Below, piece by piece: positions 36,501 through 44,112 of a DNA stretch of 64,000 nucleotides. The number at the start of each line of letters is the position of its first letter. Positions within the stretch are counted from its first letter, which is position 1. The notes beneath the pieces were generated by a model. The model was not told the DNA's origin. It did no database searches and worked only from the letters and a program-made list of their open reading frames with translations. Position numbers and translations under genes: made by a program. The stretch is from Synergistaceae bacterium (lineage in GTDB: Bacteria > Synergistota > Synergistia > Synergistales > Aminobacteriaceae), in the NCBI GenBank assembly GCA_017448795.1, contig JAFSKV010000020.1:1-64000 (forward strand), given 5' to 3'.

Positions 36501-36963
36501 CAAGCTGCCTGCGTCTTTCTTTCGGCCTCTGGTGAATAGTCTGCGCTATTTCCCCCTGCCCTATGAGCGCGAAGCCCTCGCCTCCGAGTCCGAAACGCTG
36601 TTTTACCCCGCCTAGTTCCTGCAAGAGTATGCGCCCTCCGTCAAGGAAAAGTGATGAGCCTCCTTCCTGCGTGTAAATGCGCCGGAGCGTCGCGCGGTCA
36701 TTGCCTGCCGTGAGCCTGAGTGTTACTTCTGCTGACTGCGCGGGGGGTGATGAGCCTGAGCCCTGAAATAACAGGTCTGACTGCCGGGTTATTCTGAGGC
36801 CTGACGATGAAGCCTCGCCTAGTATCCACTTGAGAGCGTCTAGGACGTTGCTTTTTCCCGAACCGTTCGGCCCTACTATTGCCGTGAATCTGGGGGAAAA
36901 TGTGAAGTCGCACTGTGTTCCGAAACTCTTGAAGCCCTTGAGCCTCAGTGATGATATGGGCAA
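33574..36963 (-). CDS. smc: Chromosome segregation protein SMC
   Basis: A 1129-residue condensin ATPase: N-terminal Walker A GPNGSGKSNVLDALKW, a long coiled coil, a hinge (about 490-640), the returning coiled coil, then the ABC signature LSGGEQS and Walker B LAVLDEVDAAL. The start is TTG 36963, eight bases after AAAGGAGG. It is slightly shorter than Bacillus SMC. ScpA/ScpB are not in the window. Confidence 0.96.
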   Translation of the reverse strand: MPISSLRLKGFKSFGTQCDFTFSPRFTAIVGPNGSGKSNVLDALKWILGEASSSGLRITRQSDLLFQGSGSSPPAQSAEVTLRLTAGNDRATLRRIYTQEGGSSLFLDGGRILLQELGGVKQRFGLGGEGFALIGQGEIAQTIHQRPKERRRQLDSLFGIERYRDKRDESLRKLHDSQEEAGRIQTLIDELKSRRQEISDEVSKALEAQGILDELDALRHDYYFVRRYFCEKEQADLELQRHITETRLEGLEKWGRLWAFGLKSYEGKLQGYTVSVEDSSRLEALTSRKEAIHRRAFIISTQARDIKARRRILTDELDTLRLKREASSQERERAGNECENLRHELDRKQQEYSALEAEISRHNQEAQAVISRRNKLLDDMAGMKLTLSRREAELRVSSSQESLRQEISETEAELSSRQQTLSHLSERRNTLEEEFTRLTVSYQQKGSEIQALRRDLSHAESQYNHLSQSAAFTQGTYPEAVRIILTAAEKGLLCSRPKAAADVFTCRSQDVAEAVEAFLGGRQYWLLVRTMEEAQEGIDFLKSSKAGRVTYLALERCRERERDYRLSFGDGVIGWAMDLVDVAEEWRGAVSHMMGDLLIVRDYATGAEIVRHGARFPVATAEGDIFAANGTVSGGAFRQKAGAVTAQQKADELHRQLEGLTARITELTGQLEAASQSEREIRHHAEEAEAALDEVRAEISAEQRALKSAGKNLERLGNEQAKCESRSQELEHDIHDMAGKIEALEAELSGLPDVRTDDKGGSLLPLRGEISLLSERLNVSRTLFERACVDLSGADGEISRAEAEIESGLAAERADREELSRLGREISGVHSEELSLRREIARHQSEFAGAVKRLERLRKKSAISAEKISAMKGNIAGLDGKISRVEAELSQLVDLWEEKYPYDKNEARSTEGGRELTSSLRKLERELKSLGAYNLGYINEDNSLADRIDFLTDQLDDVNTSADELTALIADTDSQVERSFTASMSRIDSRFNELFVRLFGGGEARLTLQDGDSVWDRGVEIFARPPGKKLQNISQLSGGEQSLTSIALIFAALEAAGSPLAVLDEVDAALDEYNLVRFAELAREYSGSVQIIAMTHRRATMERADLIYGVTMIEAGLSAVVGINPENYA

Positions 36964-37008
36964 ATTTGAGGCCTCCTTTCACGCGTAATATATCACATGG
37001 AGGAGGCA

Positions 37009-37596
37009 TTAGCGGACGAGGGCGGCAAGTTTCCTGAATGCGTTTGTCCTGTGTGAGATTCTGTTTTTGACGGAAGAGTCCAATTCCGCAAACGTCAGGC
37101 TATAACCTTCAGGCACAAATACAGGGTCATACCCGAAGCCGTTATCTCCCCTTGGTGAGGCCGTGATATTCCCGGTGCAAAAGCCCTCGGTGATGAGCGT
37201 GTATTCACCCGGAACACACAGGCACAACGCCGCGGCAAATCTGGCTTTCCTGTCCGTTATGCCCTCAAGCTGTCCGAGAAGCCACGAAACTTTGTCCGAG
37301 TCCTGACCCTGAATCACCCGCGCTGAATAGAGTCCCGGAGCTCCGTCCAGAGCGTCGGCCTCAAGCCCTGAGTCATCAGCGAGGCAGGGGCAGCCTGATT
37401 TTTCCGCCCAAGCACGCGCCTTCAGCATGGCGTTTTCCGCGTAGGTTCTGCCTGTCTCGTCAACAACCATCCGCGCAATGTCGGGGGCAAAAATTATCCC
37501 GTCAGCAAAACCTTCACCCGCAATTTCCCTGATTACCGCCGAAAACTCGCGGTATTTCCCCTCGTTCCCTGTGGCTATGATTAACCTGCTGAACAT
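37009..37596 (-). CDS. rdgB: Non-canonical purine NTP pyrophosphatase (RdgB/HAM1)
   Basis: A 195-residue enzyme clearing dITP/XTP. IATGNEGKYREF, CLADDSGLEADALDGAPG and the C-terminal SHRTNAFRKL are diagnostic. It starts 12 bases after the GerMN gene, with GGAGG before the ATG. Confidence 0.95.
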   Translation of the reverse strand: MFSRLIIATGNEGKYREFSAVIREIAGEGFADGIIFAPDIARMVVDETGRTYAENAMLKARAWAEKSGCPCLADDSGLEADALDGAPGLYSARVIQGQDSDKVSWLLGQLEGITDRKARFAAALCLCVPGEYTLITEGFCTGNITASPRGDNGFGYDPVFVPEGYSLTFAELDSSVKNRISHRTNAFRKLAALVR

Positions 37597-37607
37597 TTCG
37601 CGGCCTC

Positions 37608-38378
37608 CTAACTGCCGGCTTTCTTTGGGAGCTTCCAGACTGACGCAAGATTAACCGTCCCGCCTGAAGCAGGAGTCTTCGAGTCTATGAGGAATCTTAC
37701 CTGTGAGACGGGCGGAAAATTCTCCTGCATCGTCCTGACTATCCCGGTGATAAGAAGGAGTGATTTCTGCTGACCCATTGTGTTCAAAGCTGAAGCAAAC
37801 TGCCCCGGCATGTCAAGAAACGCGGTCTCACCGTTCCTGAACACGTGGAGCAGCTTTATCTTGTCGGCGTTAGGGACTCCGCTCATATCAAGAATCTCAT
37901 TTACAGCATCCCTCATGTTGTCCTCATGTGTGCGCGCAAGAAAATTCCTCCTTGCCTCAGCGATTGCATCATCCTTGACGTGATACAGATTCAGTGAAAC
38001 CTGCTGAACTTCTGCGCCTGAAGCTAGGGCATCCCTTGCTGTGCGTTCGCGTTCTGACTCCTCGAAGCGGGACAAGTCTTCCTGATTCTCGATTCTGTTT
38101 TCGGGCTTGAGGAGGAGCTTGCGGTTGAGAAAATCAACGACCCATGAAGTCCCAAGATACCCAAGAACGAAGCACAGGAGTATTACGCCCAGTATCATCA
38201 ATATGCGCAGAAGGAGGGGTGTCGGTTTTCCCTCGTCATAATCCGGCGGGGGTGTCGGTCTCGGTCTGGGATGCTGAACGGTGCGCCTTTGTGCCTGAGC
38301 CATTGCTTGTTGAGCCTGCCTCCGCCTGTTTGGGACCTGCCGGGGTGATGGGGAGTCGTTCCTTCTTGCTGGCGGCAT
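37608..38378 (-). CDS. GerMN-domain membrane protein
   Basis: A 256-residue protein. The Arg/Pro/Gln-rich cytoplasmic N-terminus (about 1-50) is followed by one transmembrane helix (about 53-80) and an extracytoplasmic GerMN-like domain (about 120-250; VSLNLYHVKDD, LHVFRNGETAFLDMPGQFA). It follows the AmiC-type amidase gene by about 20 bases, a context that fits cell-wall remodelling. The function is otherwise unknown. Confidence 0.78.
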   Translation of the reverse strand: MPPARRNDSPSPRQVPNRRRQAQQAMAQAQRRTVQHPRPRPTPPPDYDEGKPTPLLLRILMILGVILLCFVLGYLGTSWVVDFLNRKLLLKPENRIENQEDLSRFEESERERTARDALASGAEVQQVSLNLYHVKDDAIAEARRNFLARTHEDNMRDAVNEILDMSGVPNADKIKLLHVFRNGETAFLDMPGQFASALNTMGQQKSLLLITGIVRTMQENFPPVSQVRFLIDSKTPASGGTVNLASVWKLPKKAGS

Positions 38379-38397
38379 TATTCTTTCACCTTCCTGA

Positions 38398-40320
38398 TTA
38401 CCTGATATAGTTTGCTATGCCTTCAGACATTGCGTCTGCGATTCTCTGCTGGTAGGCCTGTGTCGTAAGAAGCCGGGACTCGTTCGCGTTTGTTACGAAC
38501 CCTATTTCAAGCAGAACTGCCGGCATTCCCGCGCCTCTTAGCACGAAGAAGGGGGCTTGCGCTACTCTCCTCATAGGCAGGCCGTTTCTTACTCCGGCGT
38601 TGTAGAGCATGGCCGCAAAGTCTGTGCTTTCAGAAATCTTGTTGTTCTGCTGCATGTCGCCCAGTATACGCAGGAGCATTTCAGTTCTTCTGTCTACGTT
38701 GGCTGTGTCCATGCTTTTGCCCTCGACGTACTCCCTGTTCTCGATTTTGGCGAGGTTCATTGCGTCCTTGTCAGTCGGAAGAGCCATGATGTAAATCTCG
38801 AAGCCTGTCATGGATTTCTTGTTTGGCAGGGCGTTCACGTGTACGCTGACGAAAAGGTCGGCCTTCGCGTCATTAGCTATGTCGGTGCGTTCTTGCAACT
38901 TGAGGTAAACATCCGTCGCCCTTGTCATGATTACGTTGTAGCCCTTGGCTGTCAATGCTCTCTGAAGCTCAAGCCCTACAGCTAGGTTCACATCTTTCTC
39001 CATGACTCCGTTGTCCATTGCGCCTGGGTCTTTTCCGCCGTGTCCCGGGTCAATTACGATTGTCTTGCGGCCGTTGCTCAGGCTTGGGATTCTTCCGAGT
39101 CTTTCTGCGGCCTGTTGGCTTGTTGGAATCGTTATAGTGCTTGGGCGTGTCATTGTCGCCGGGACTTTCGGAGGCTCAGGGCTGGGTGTCGTCGCTATTA
39201 CCGGGTCAGGTTTCTTTGACTGGGCTGGTGCTGGCGACGGAGTCTGTGAGACTTGTCCGGGAAGCTGGATGCTAGTGTCTGCCTTCGCTGGCGAGGTGCC
39301 TATGATGGCCGCGTCTTCAGGGTAGAAGAAATCGAACACAATACGCCGCGGGCTGTTGAGGATGACTTTTTCGGCCTTAGTGATTCCTTTGGGCGTGAAT
39401 ATGAGGTCAACTCCGTCTGCTCCGGGCTTGATTTCGGCCTTCACGTTTTCGGCAAAAGGCGAGGCTGCCCCCGCTGAGTTTTCCAGAGACGACGAGAACA
39501 GGGCATGAAGCCTCCCCTTGTCCATGAAAACTTGAGGGTCTGCTCCGTCATCGGCCATGACAACGGCGCGGATTTTCTTGTGATTTCCTTCCTGCGTTGT
39601 CCATCTTATGCCCTGAATTGTCCCGCTGTAATATTCGCCCTTCTCTGTCTTGCTGTCGTCCGGCCTGAACGTTTCAAGCCTGGGCTGTGATTTTCCTGAA
39701 GGCTTCTTTGATGAGGACGCTTTGATTTCCGGCTGTGATGAAGCGGCTGTTACCGGCTGAGATTGAGGAGCCTGCGCTGTCTGAGCCTGGGGCTTTGCCG
39801 GCGATGTTCTGCTAATTATCGCGTCAATGTCTATTGTGTATTCCGGCTTTTTTGCCTGGGAAGGAGCGGGCGGGGTCTCTTCAAATTCCCCGAAGTCCCT
39901 CACGCTTGAAGCAGCGGAAGCACCTGCGATTTTCGCGAACCTGAGTCTATTTGCGGCTCCTTTTCCTGCCACTGTCTGAAACAATGCCGCCGTACTCTGA
40001 GCATCAAGCCAGAACTTCCCGCCCCTCTCGAACGGAGCAGAGTACAGCGGAACAATCGCGTAACCGTGCCACCCTGCCGCCGCCCCTGCCGAAAGTCTGA
40101 GCAGGGCATTCCCCCGCGTCATAAGAAGCTCATCGCCCGAACGCCTCACATTGAAGCCCAAGAGCCGCCCCGCATCCTCGACTGACACGCAAAGAGCGGA
40201 ATTGTTGTCGACCGACGGAACAGCCCCTACATTGTCCCGCCCCCTGTAGAGCATAGCGTCAGCATACGACACAGTGCAGAACATTAGCACAAGCGCGAGG
40301 CCGATCAATATCCTGCGCAT
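38398..40320 (-). CDS. amiC: N-acetylmuramoyl-L-alanine amidase (Amidase_3)
   Basis: A 640-residue exported amidase cleaving the MurNAc-L-Ala bond. After the signal peptide come two N-terminal domains: a copper-amine-oxidase-like segment, then an AMIN-like domain around residues 225-325. A Pro-rich linker leads to the zinc catalytic domain with VIDPGHGGKDPGA, EKDVNLAVGLEL, SVHVNAL and a C-terminal LLEIGF. It lies immediately downstream of cheW and upstream of the GerMN gene. The gene symbol is by analogy. Confidence 0.92.
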   Translation of the reverse strand: MRRILIGLALVLMFCTVSYADAMLYRGRDNVGAVPSVDNNSALCVSVEDAGRLLGFNVRRSGDELLMTRGNALLRLSAGAAAGWHGYAIVPLYSAPFERGGKFWLDAQSTAALFQTVAGKGAANRLRFAKIAGASAASSVRDFGEFEETPPAPSQAKKPEYTIDIDAIISRTSPAKPQAQTAQAPQSQPVTAASSQPEIKASSSKKPSGKSQPRLETFRPDDSKTEKGEYYSGTIQGIRWTTQEGNHKKIRAVVMADDGADPQVFMDKGRLHALFSSSLENSAGAASPFAENVKAEIKPGADGVDLIFTPKGITKAEKVILNSPRRIVFDFFYPEDAAIIGTSPAKADTSIQLPGQVSQTPSPAPAQSKKPDPVIATTPSPEPPKVPATMTRPSTITIPTSQQAAERLGRIPSLSNGRKTIVIDPGHGGKDPGAMDNGVMEKDVNLAVGLELQRALTAKGYNVIMTRATDVYLKLQERTDIANDAKADLFVSVHVNALPNKKSMTGFEIYIMALPTDKDAMNLAKIENREYVEGKSMDTANVDRRTEMLLRILGDMQQNNKISESTDFAAMLYNAGVRNGLPMRRVAQAPFFVLRGAGMPAVLLEIGFVTNANESRLLTTQAYQQRIADAMSEGIANYIR

Positions 40321-40324
40321 GAAC

Positions 40325-40843
40325 TTAATCGCTGTCCTCTAGAATCTGGTCAAGCTCAAACAGGTTAGACACGTCAAGAAGCAATATTAGCCTGTCATCC
40401 GAAGGCTTCGCAACCCAAAGCACATATCTCCTGTCTATCGCTGATGACAATTTCGTGGCAACCTCAAGCTGTGAGTCGTAAATCGTCAGAACCTCGCGCA
40501 CAGAGTTCACTATCATCCCAAACGTTACCTCATTGATCGCGATAACTACGATTCTTGCCTCATCCGTTAGAGGATGCCCTGCCATTCCGATTTTCATGTG
40601 CATGTCGAAAACCGGCACTATCGTTCCGCGCAGGTTGATCACTCCCCTGATATAGGCCGGAGCGTTGGGGACTCTCGTGATGAATGACGGGACTCTCACA
40701 ATCTCGCGCACCATGTTCACATCAACGCCGAAATTCTCAAGCCCCAGCTTGAACACAAGGTTGATATGCTCCTCGCCTAAAGACTCCATGTCAATATCAC
40801 GGAAATCCTGATTGACTTCTTTCTTTACGGGTTCGTCTGCCAT
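40325..40843 (-). CDS. cheW: Chemotaxis coupling protein CheW
   Basis: A 172-residue protein, one complete CheW domain (about 28-165) with NVMVREIVRVPSF-like content, YIRGVINLRGTIVPVFD and the closing LLLDVSNLF. It couples chemoreceptors to CheA. It is isolated from other chemotaxis genes and cotranscribed with the amidase gene four bases on. Flagellin lies further along in the window. Confidence 0.94.
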   Translation of the reverse strand: MADEPVKKEVNQDFRDIDMESLGEEHINLVFKLGLENFGVDVNMVREIVRVPSFITRVPNAPAYIRGVINLRGTIVPVFDMHMKIGMAGHPLTDEARIVVIAINEVTFGMIVNSVREVLTIYDSQLEVATKLSSAIDRRYVLWVAKPSDDRLILLLDVSNLFELDQILEDSD

Positions 40844-40887
40844 AAAAATTTTGCCTCTTTTTCTGTGAATTGCTTTGTGTGAATGGA

Positions 40888-40927
40888 AATCCCCGCCCCA
40901 TGCGCACGCAAAGAGCAGGGATTTTTT
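40888..40927. terminator. Hairpin between the ROK kinase gene and cheW
   Basis: AATCCC pairs with GGGATT over a loop of about 24 bases with a T6 tract on the plus side, just past the minus-strand ROK gene stop. It is stronger on the plus strand although no plus gene ends here. Confidence 0.4.
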
Positions 40928-40934
40928 CTCTGGA

Positions 40935-41837
40935 TTATTCTTCTTCCGCCGCCATTACAGCGAGCTTTATTGCTCCCATGATGCCCTGGTTCCCGTTGAG
41001 AGCCGCGGGGGAAACGTAAGCATTCATGTTGCGGAGTTCCTTCGTGGTGATGTAGTCGTTGATGTACTCGGCAAGGTACTTCCTGATGAGCGGGAAAAGC
41101 TGTGTCTGGCTCATGATCCCGCCTCCGAGAATTATCTTCTGCGGACTCAGGGTGTACGTTATATCCGTCAGAGCCTGCGCGATATATTTTGCCTCAAGCT
41201 CCCAGACTTCCGGCATTTCCGCGAGTTCATTTCCGGGCTTGCCCCATCTTTCAGCAACAGCCGGGCCGCTCGCCATTCCCTCGAAACATGCCCCGTGCGT
41301 CGGGCAGTGTCCCTTGTACTCATCGCCCGGTACTCTGGACATGAAAAGATGCCCCGCTTCAGGGTGAAGCATTCCGTGAATGAGATTCCCGCCTGACATC
41401 GCGCCCATTCCGATACCTGTTCCTATCGTGAAATAAACAGCGTCAGTGAGTCCTTTCGCGCTTCCCCAAGTGGTTTCGCCCAGAAGCGAGCCGTTCACGT
41501 CCGTGTCAAAGCCTACAGGAATCCCAAGAGCTTCCTTCATGGTCTTGACCATCGGGAAATTACGCCACGGAATCTTGGGGGTATTGAGGATGTTCCCGTA
41601 AGTCTTTGAGCCTTTTCGGACATCAACAGGCCCGAAGCAGGCTATTCCGAGTGCCTTAATCCTGTCATCTTCAGGAAGCTCCGGGTCAACTTTCGCCTTG
41701 AAGTACTCGGTGACTCTGGGCATCGTCTCATCTGGAGTAGCCGTCGGTATTGTCTCCTGATCCAGAATGATTCCGTCTTCGTTGCCGACCGCGCAGACCA
41801 TTTTTGTCCCGCCGGCCTCTAATGCTCCGTATAACAT
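40935..41837 (-). CDS. ROK-family sugar kinase (fructokinase-like)
   Basis: A 300-residue ROK kinase. N-terminal GALEAGGTKMVCAVG binds ATP phosphate, TIGTGIGMGA follows, and the zinc motif is HPEAGHLFMSR with GHCPTHGACFEG. It resembles ScrK/fructokinases of about 290-300 residues. It starts one base after the ptsI stop, so sugar phosphorylation and the PTS phosphorelay are expressed together. Confidence 0.88.
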   Translation of the reverse strand: MLYGALEAGGTKMVCAVGNEDGIILDQETIPTATPDETMPRVTEYFKAKVDPELPEDDRIKALGIACFGPVDVRKGSKTYGNILNTPKIPWRNFPMVKTMKEALGIPVGFDTDVNGSLLGETTWGSAKGLTDAVYFTIGTGIGMGAMSGGNLIHGMLHPEAGHLFMSRVPGDEYKGHCPTHGACFEGMASGPAVAERWGKPGNELAEMPEVWELEAKYIAQALTDITYTLSPQKIILGGGIMSQTQLFPLIRKYLAEYINDYITTKELRNMNAYVSPAALNGNQGIMGAIKLAVMAAEEE

Positions 41838-43559
41838 CTAGCTGAACAACCTCCCAAAAAATCCCTTTTTCTCCGGCTTGGGGGCTTCCGCTTTCACGTC
41901 GGCCTTTGCTTCCGGCTTAGGGGATTCAGTCTTGAATTTCGACAGGTCAACATTCCTTACATTTCCGCGCAGAGGCAGGATGCTCTTCGGGTTCACTGAC
42001 AGCTCATCGACTCCCCATTTCAGGAAGTCTTCCGTCAGTGTAGGATCAGCTCCAAGCTCGCCGCAGATGCCTACCCATGTTCCGTGCCTGTGTCCTGCCT
42101 CGATTGTCTCACGAATCAGCCTCAGTACTGCCGGGTGATGAGTGTTCGCGAAAGGCTCAAGGCTCGCGCTCTGTCTGTCAATAGCGCACGTGTACTGCGT
42201 CAGGTCATTCGTTCCGAGCGAGAAGAAGTCAACCTCCTCCGCCAGCTCATCCGCGCACAAAGCCGCCGCCGGTGTCTCAATCATTATGCCGATCTCGTAC
42301 TTGCCGACCTTCTGGCCTTCCGCCTCAAGCTCTTTCCTGCACTCAGCGAGAATCTCCTTGCACTTCACGACTTCCCAGCGCGATATTATCATCGGGAACA
42401 TGATTCCGAGATTCCCGAACGCAGAAGCCCGGAGCAGTGCGCGTAACTGACGCTTGAAGAAATCCGTCCTAGTCAGGCAGATTCTCACAGCCCTGAAGCC
42501 GAGCGCGGGATTCTCTTCCTTGTCGAGGTTCATGTAGTCAATCGTCTTGTCCGCGCCAATATCGCAAGTCCTTATGATGACCAGACGGGGGGCTAGGCCT
42601 TCCAGCACCTGCTTATAGGCGGCAAACTGCGCGTCCTCTGTGGGGTCAGTCTTGCTGTTGAGGTAGACGAACTCAGAGCGGAAAAGCCCGACTCCTTCCG
42701 CGTCATTCTCGATTACGGCCTTGATGTCCTTGGGGCCGCCTATGTTCGCGTAGAGCCTGACTTTCCGGCCGTCTTTGGTTACGCTGGGCTGACCTTTGAG
42801 CTTCTGGAGTTCTTCCTCCTTGCGCTTGTCTTCGGCCTGCTTTGCGCTCAGTTTGTCGATGATGTCCTGCTCAGGCTCAATGTAGATGCATGAGTTGTAG
42901 CCGTCGAGGATGGCAAATTTCCCGTCCCAGTCGTCCGTGATGTCGTGGCACTGAATCAGAGTCGGCCAGTTCATGGAACGCGCGAGAATTGCTGTGTGGC
43001 TGTTGGAGCTTCCGAGTCTGGTTACGAGTCCAAGCAGTAATGACTTGTCGAGCTTGACGGTCTCGGACGGTGCTAAATCTTCTGCCACGAGGATAGCGGG
43101 TTCTGTACCCTGAAGGCTCGTAGTGTCAGCACCGAAAAGTACATCGAGCATGGAGTTCTTGAGGTCGACAACATCCGCGCTTCTTGCCCGGAAATACTCG
43201 TCCTCCATCTCGCTGAAGGCCTGGGCTGCCGCGTCGAATGCCTCACGCACAGCGTATTCCGCCGTATGACCCTCGGCCATGATTTCCTTGCACGGGTCAA
43301 TGAGCGTGTCCTCATCGTCAAGCATCAAAGCATGTGCCTCAAAGATTCCGGCGGTGTCCTTGTGGCCTGCCTTCATCTCCTTGTCGTAGAGGGCGTTCTG
43401 GTCTTCCTGGACTTTCACGCGGGCAGCCTCGAAACGCTCAATCTCCCCGGCAATGTCGCTCACCAACTCTTCGTTGATCTCGTAGACGGCAGGCTTGTAG
43501 AGTTTTATCTTGCCGATTGCGATTCCGTTTACGATTTTCGTACCTTTGAAGACTTCCAT
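41838..43559 (-). CDS. ptsI: PTS enzyme I with unusual C-terminal tail
   Basis: A 573-residue phosphoenolpyruvate-protein phosphotransferase. The phosphohistidine region reads GSSNSHTAILARSMNWP (His near 188); the PEP-binding domain has FRSEFVYLN, IRTCDIGADK and FSLGTNDLTQY. After the normal end (about residue 540) there is an added Lys/Pro/Ala-rich linker and a final KKGFFGRLFS. Three bases separate it from ptsH, and the ROK gene follows. No PTS permease is visible in the window. Confidence 0.95.
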   Translation of the reverse strand: MEVFKGTKIVNGIAIGKIKLYKPAVYEINEELVSDIAGEIERFEAARVKVQEDQNALYDKEMKAGHKDTAGIFEAHALMLDDEDTLIDPCKEIMAEGHTAEYAVREAFDAAAQAFSEMEDEYFRARSADVVDLKNSMLDVLFGADTTSLQGTEPAILVAEDLAPSETVKLDKSLLLGLVTRLGSSNSHTAILARSMNWPTLIQCHDITDDWDGKFAILDGYNSCIYIEPEQDIIDKLSAKQAEDKRKEEELQKLKGQPSVTKDGRKVRLYANIGGPKDIKAVIENDAEGVGLFRSEFVYLNSKTDPTEDAQFAAYKQVLEGLAPRLVIIRTCDIGADKTIDYMNLDKEENPALGFRAVRICLTRTDFFKRQLRALLRASAFGNLGIMFPMIISRWEVVKCKEILAECRKELEAEGQKVGKYEIGIMIETPAAALCADELAEEVDFFSLGTNDLTQYTCAIDRQSASLEPFANTHHPAVLRLIRETIEAGHRHGTWVGICGELGADPTLTEDFLKWGVDELSVNPKSILPLRGNVRNVDLSKFKTESPKPEAKADVKAEAPKPEKKGFFGRLFS

Positions 43560-43562
43560 CGG

Positions 43563-43820
43563 CTAGAAGTTCTCCTTCATGAATTTCTCCAGGGCGGCGG
43601 CGCAGGCTTCCTCGTCTTCTCCCTCGATTCTCACGAGAACCTCATCGCCCTGCTTGATGCCCATTCCCATGAGCTTCATGAGGGCGGTTGCCTTCGCTGA
43701 CTTGTCGCCTTTGATGAACGTCGCGGTGCTCTTGAAGTTCTTTGCCTCCTTGACGAGAAGGCCGGCGGGGCGCGCGTGGATGCCTACAGGGTCGGTGATG
43801 ACATACTTGAATTCCTTCAT
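43563..43820 (-). CDS. ptsH: PTS phosphocarrier HPr
   Basis: An 85-residue HPr accepting phosphate from enzyme I at the histidine of GIHARPAG. The region holding regulatory Ser46 in Firmicutes reads KATALMKLMGMGI, with Ala at the aligned position, so control by HPr kinase is unlikely. The start is ATG 43820, after GAAAGGAAG; an upstream extension to 43895 crosses the promoter. Promoter TTCACG-17-TATAAT at 43912-43884. Confidence 0.95.
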   Translation of the reverse strand: MKEFKYVITDPVGIHARPAGLLVKEAKNFKSTATFIKGDKSAKATALMKLMGMGIKQGDEVLVRIEGEDEEACAAALEKFMKENF

Positions 43821-43883
43821 GACTGTCTGCTTCCTTTCTGTATGTGTGTTGTGCAGTAAGTTAATGGGTATTGTTAGCATCAG

Positions 43884-43912
43884 ATTATAATACATGTTTC
43901 AGTTTACGTGAA
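43884..43912 (-). promoter_or_regulatory. Promoter of ptsH-ptsI-ROK kinase operon
   Basis: On the minus strand TTCACG, a 17-base spacer, then TATAAT, about 64 bases before the ptsH start. Confidence 0.65.
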
Positions 43913-43939
43913 ATCCATGCTGGGGAAAAAATTTCGTGC

Positions 43940-43968
43940 TTGACGCGGGGATTTGGGGCGTGTAAAAT
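43940..43968 (+). promoter_or_regulatory. Promoter of tRNA-Met(CAT)
   Basis: TTGACG at 43940-43945, a 17-base spacer, TAAAAT at 43963-43968, 17 bases before the tRNA. Confidence 0.7.
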
Positions 43969-43985
43969 CTTTCCTTGTTCGAGCC

Positions 43986-44059
43986 GGGCCCATAGCTCAA
44001 GTGGTTAGAGCCACCGGCTCATAACCGGAAGGTTCCTGGTTCGAGTCCAGGCGGGCCCA
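43986..44059 (+). tRNA. tRNA with CAT anticodon (elongator Met, possibly Ile2)
   Basis: Cloverleaf: acceptor GGGCCC/GGGCCC, D arm GCTC/GAGC, anticodon loop CTCATAA (CAT at 44020-44022), T arm CCTGG/CCAGG with TTCGAGT. CCA is not encoded. Two positions do not pair canonically: the last acceptor pair (A-C) and the first anticodon-stem pair (A-A). Not an initiator by its A-type start and lack of the GGG/CCC anticodon-stem pairs. A strong promoter and terminator flank it. Confidence 0.88.
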
Positions 44060-44070
44060 TGAAGAGCAAG

Positions 44071-44102
44071 ACTCCTCGGTGTTAAAGCCGGGGAGTTTTT
44101 TT
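44071..44102 (+). terminator. Terminator of the tRNA-Met unit
   Basis: ACTCCTCGG pairs with CCGGGGAGT (one T-G pair) over an eight-base loop, followed by six to seven T. Confidence 0.85.
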
Positions 44103-44112
44103 GTTGCGCGGA

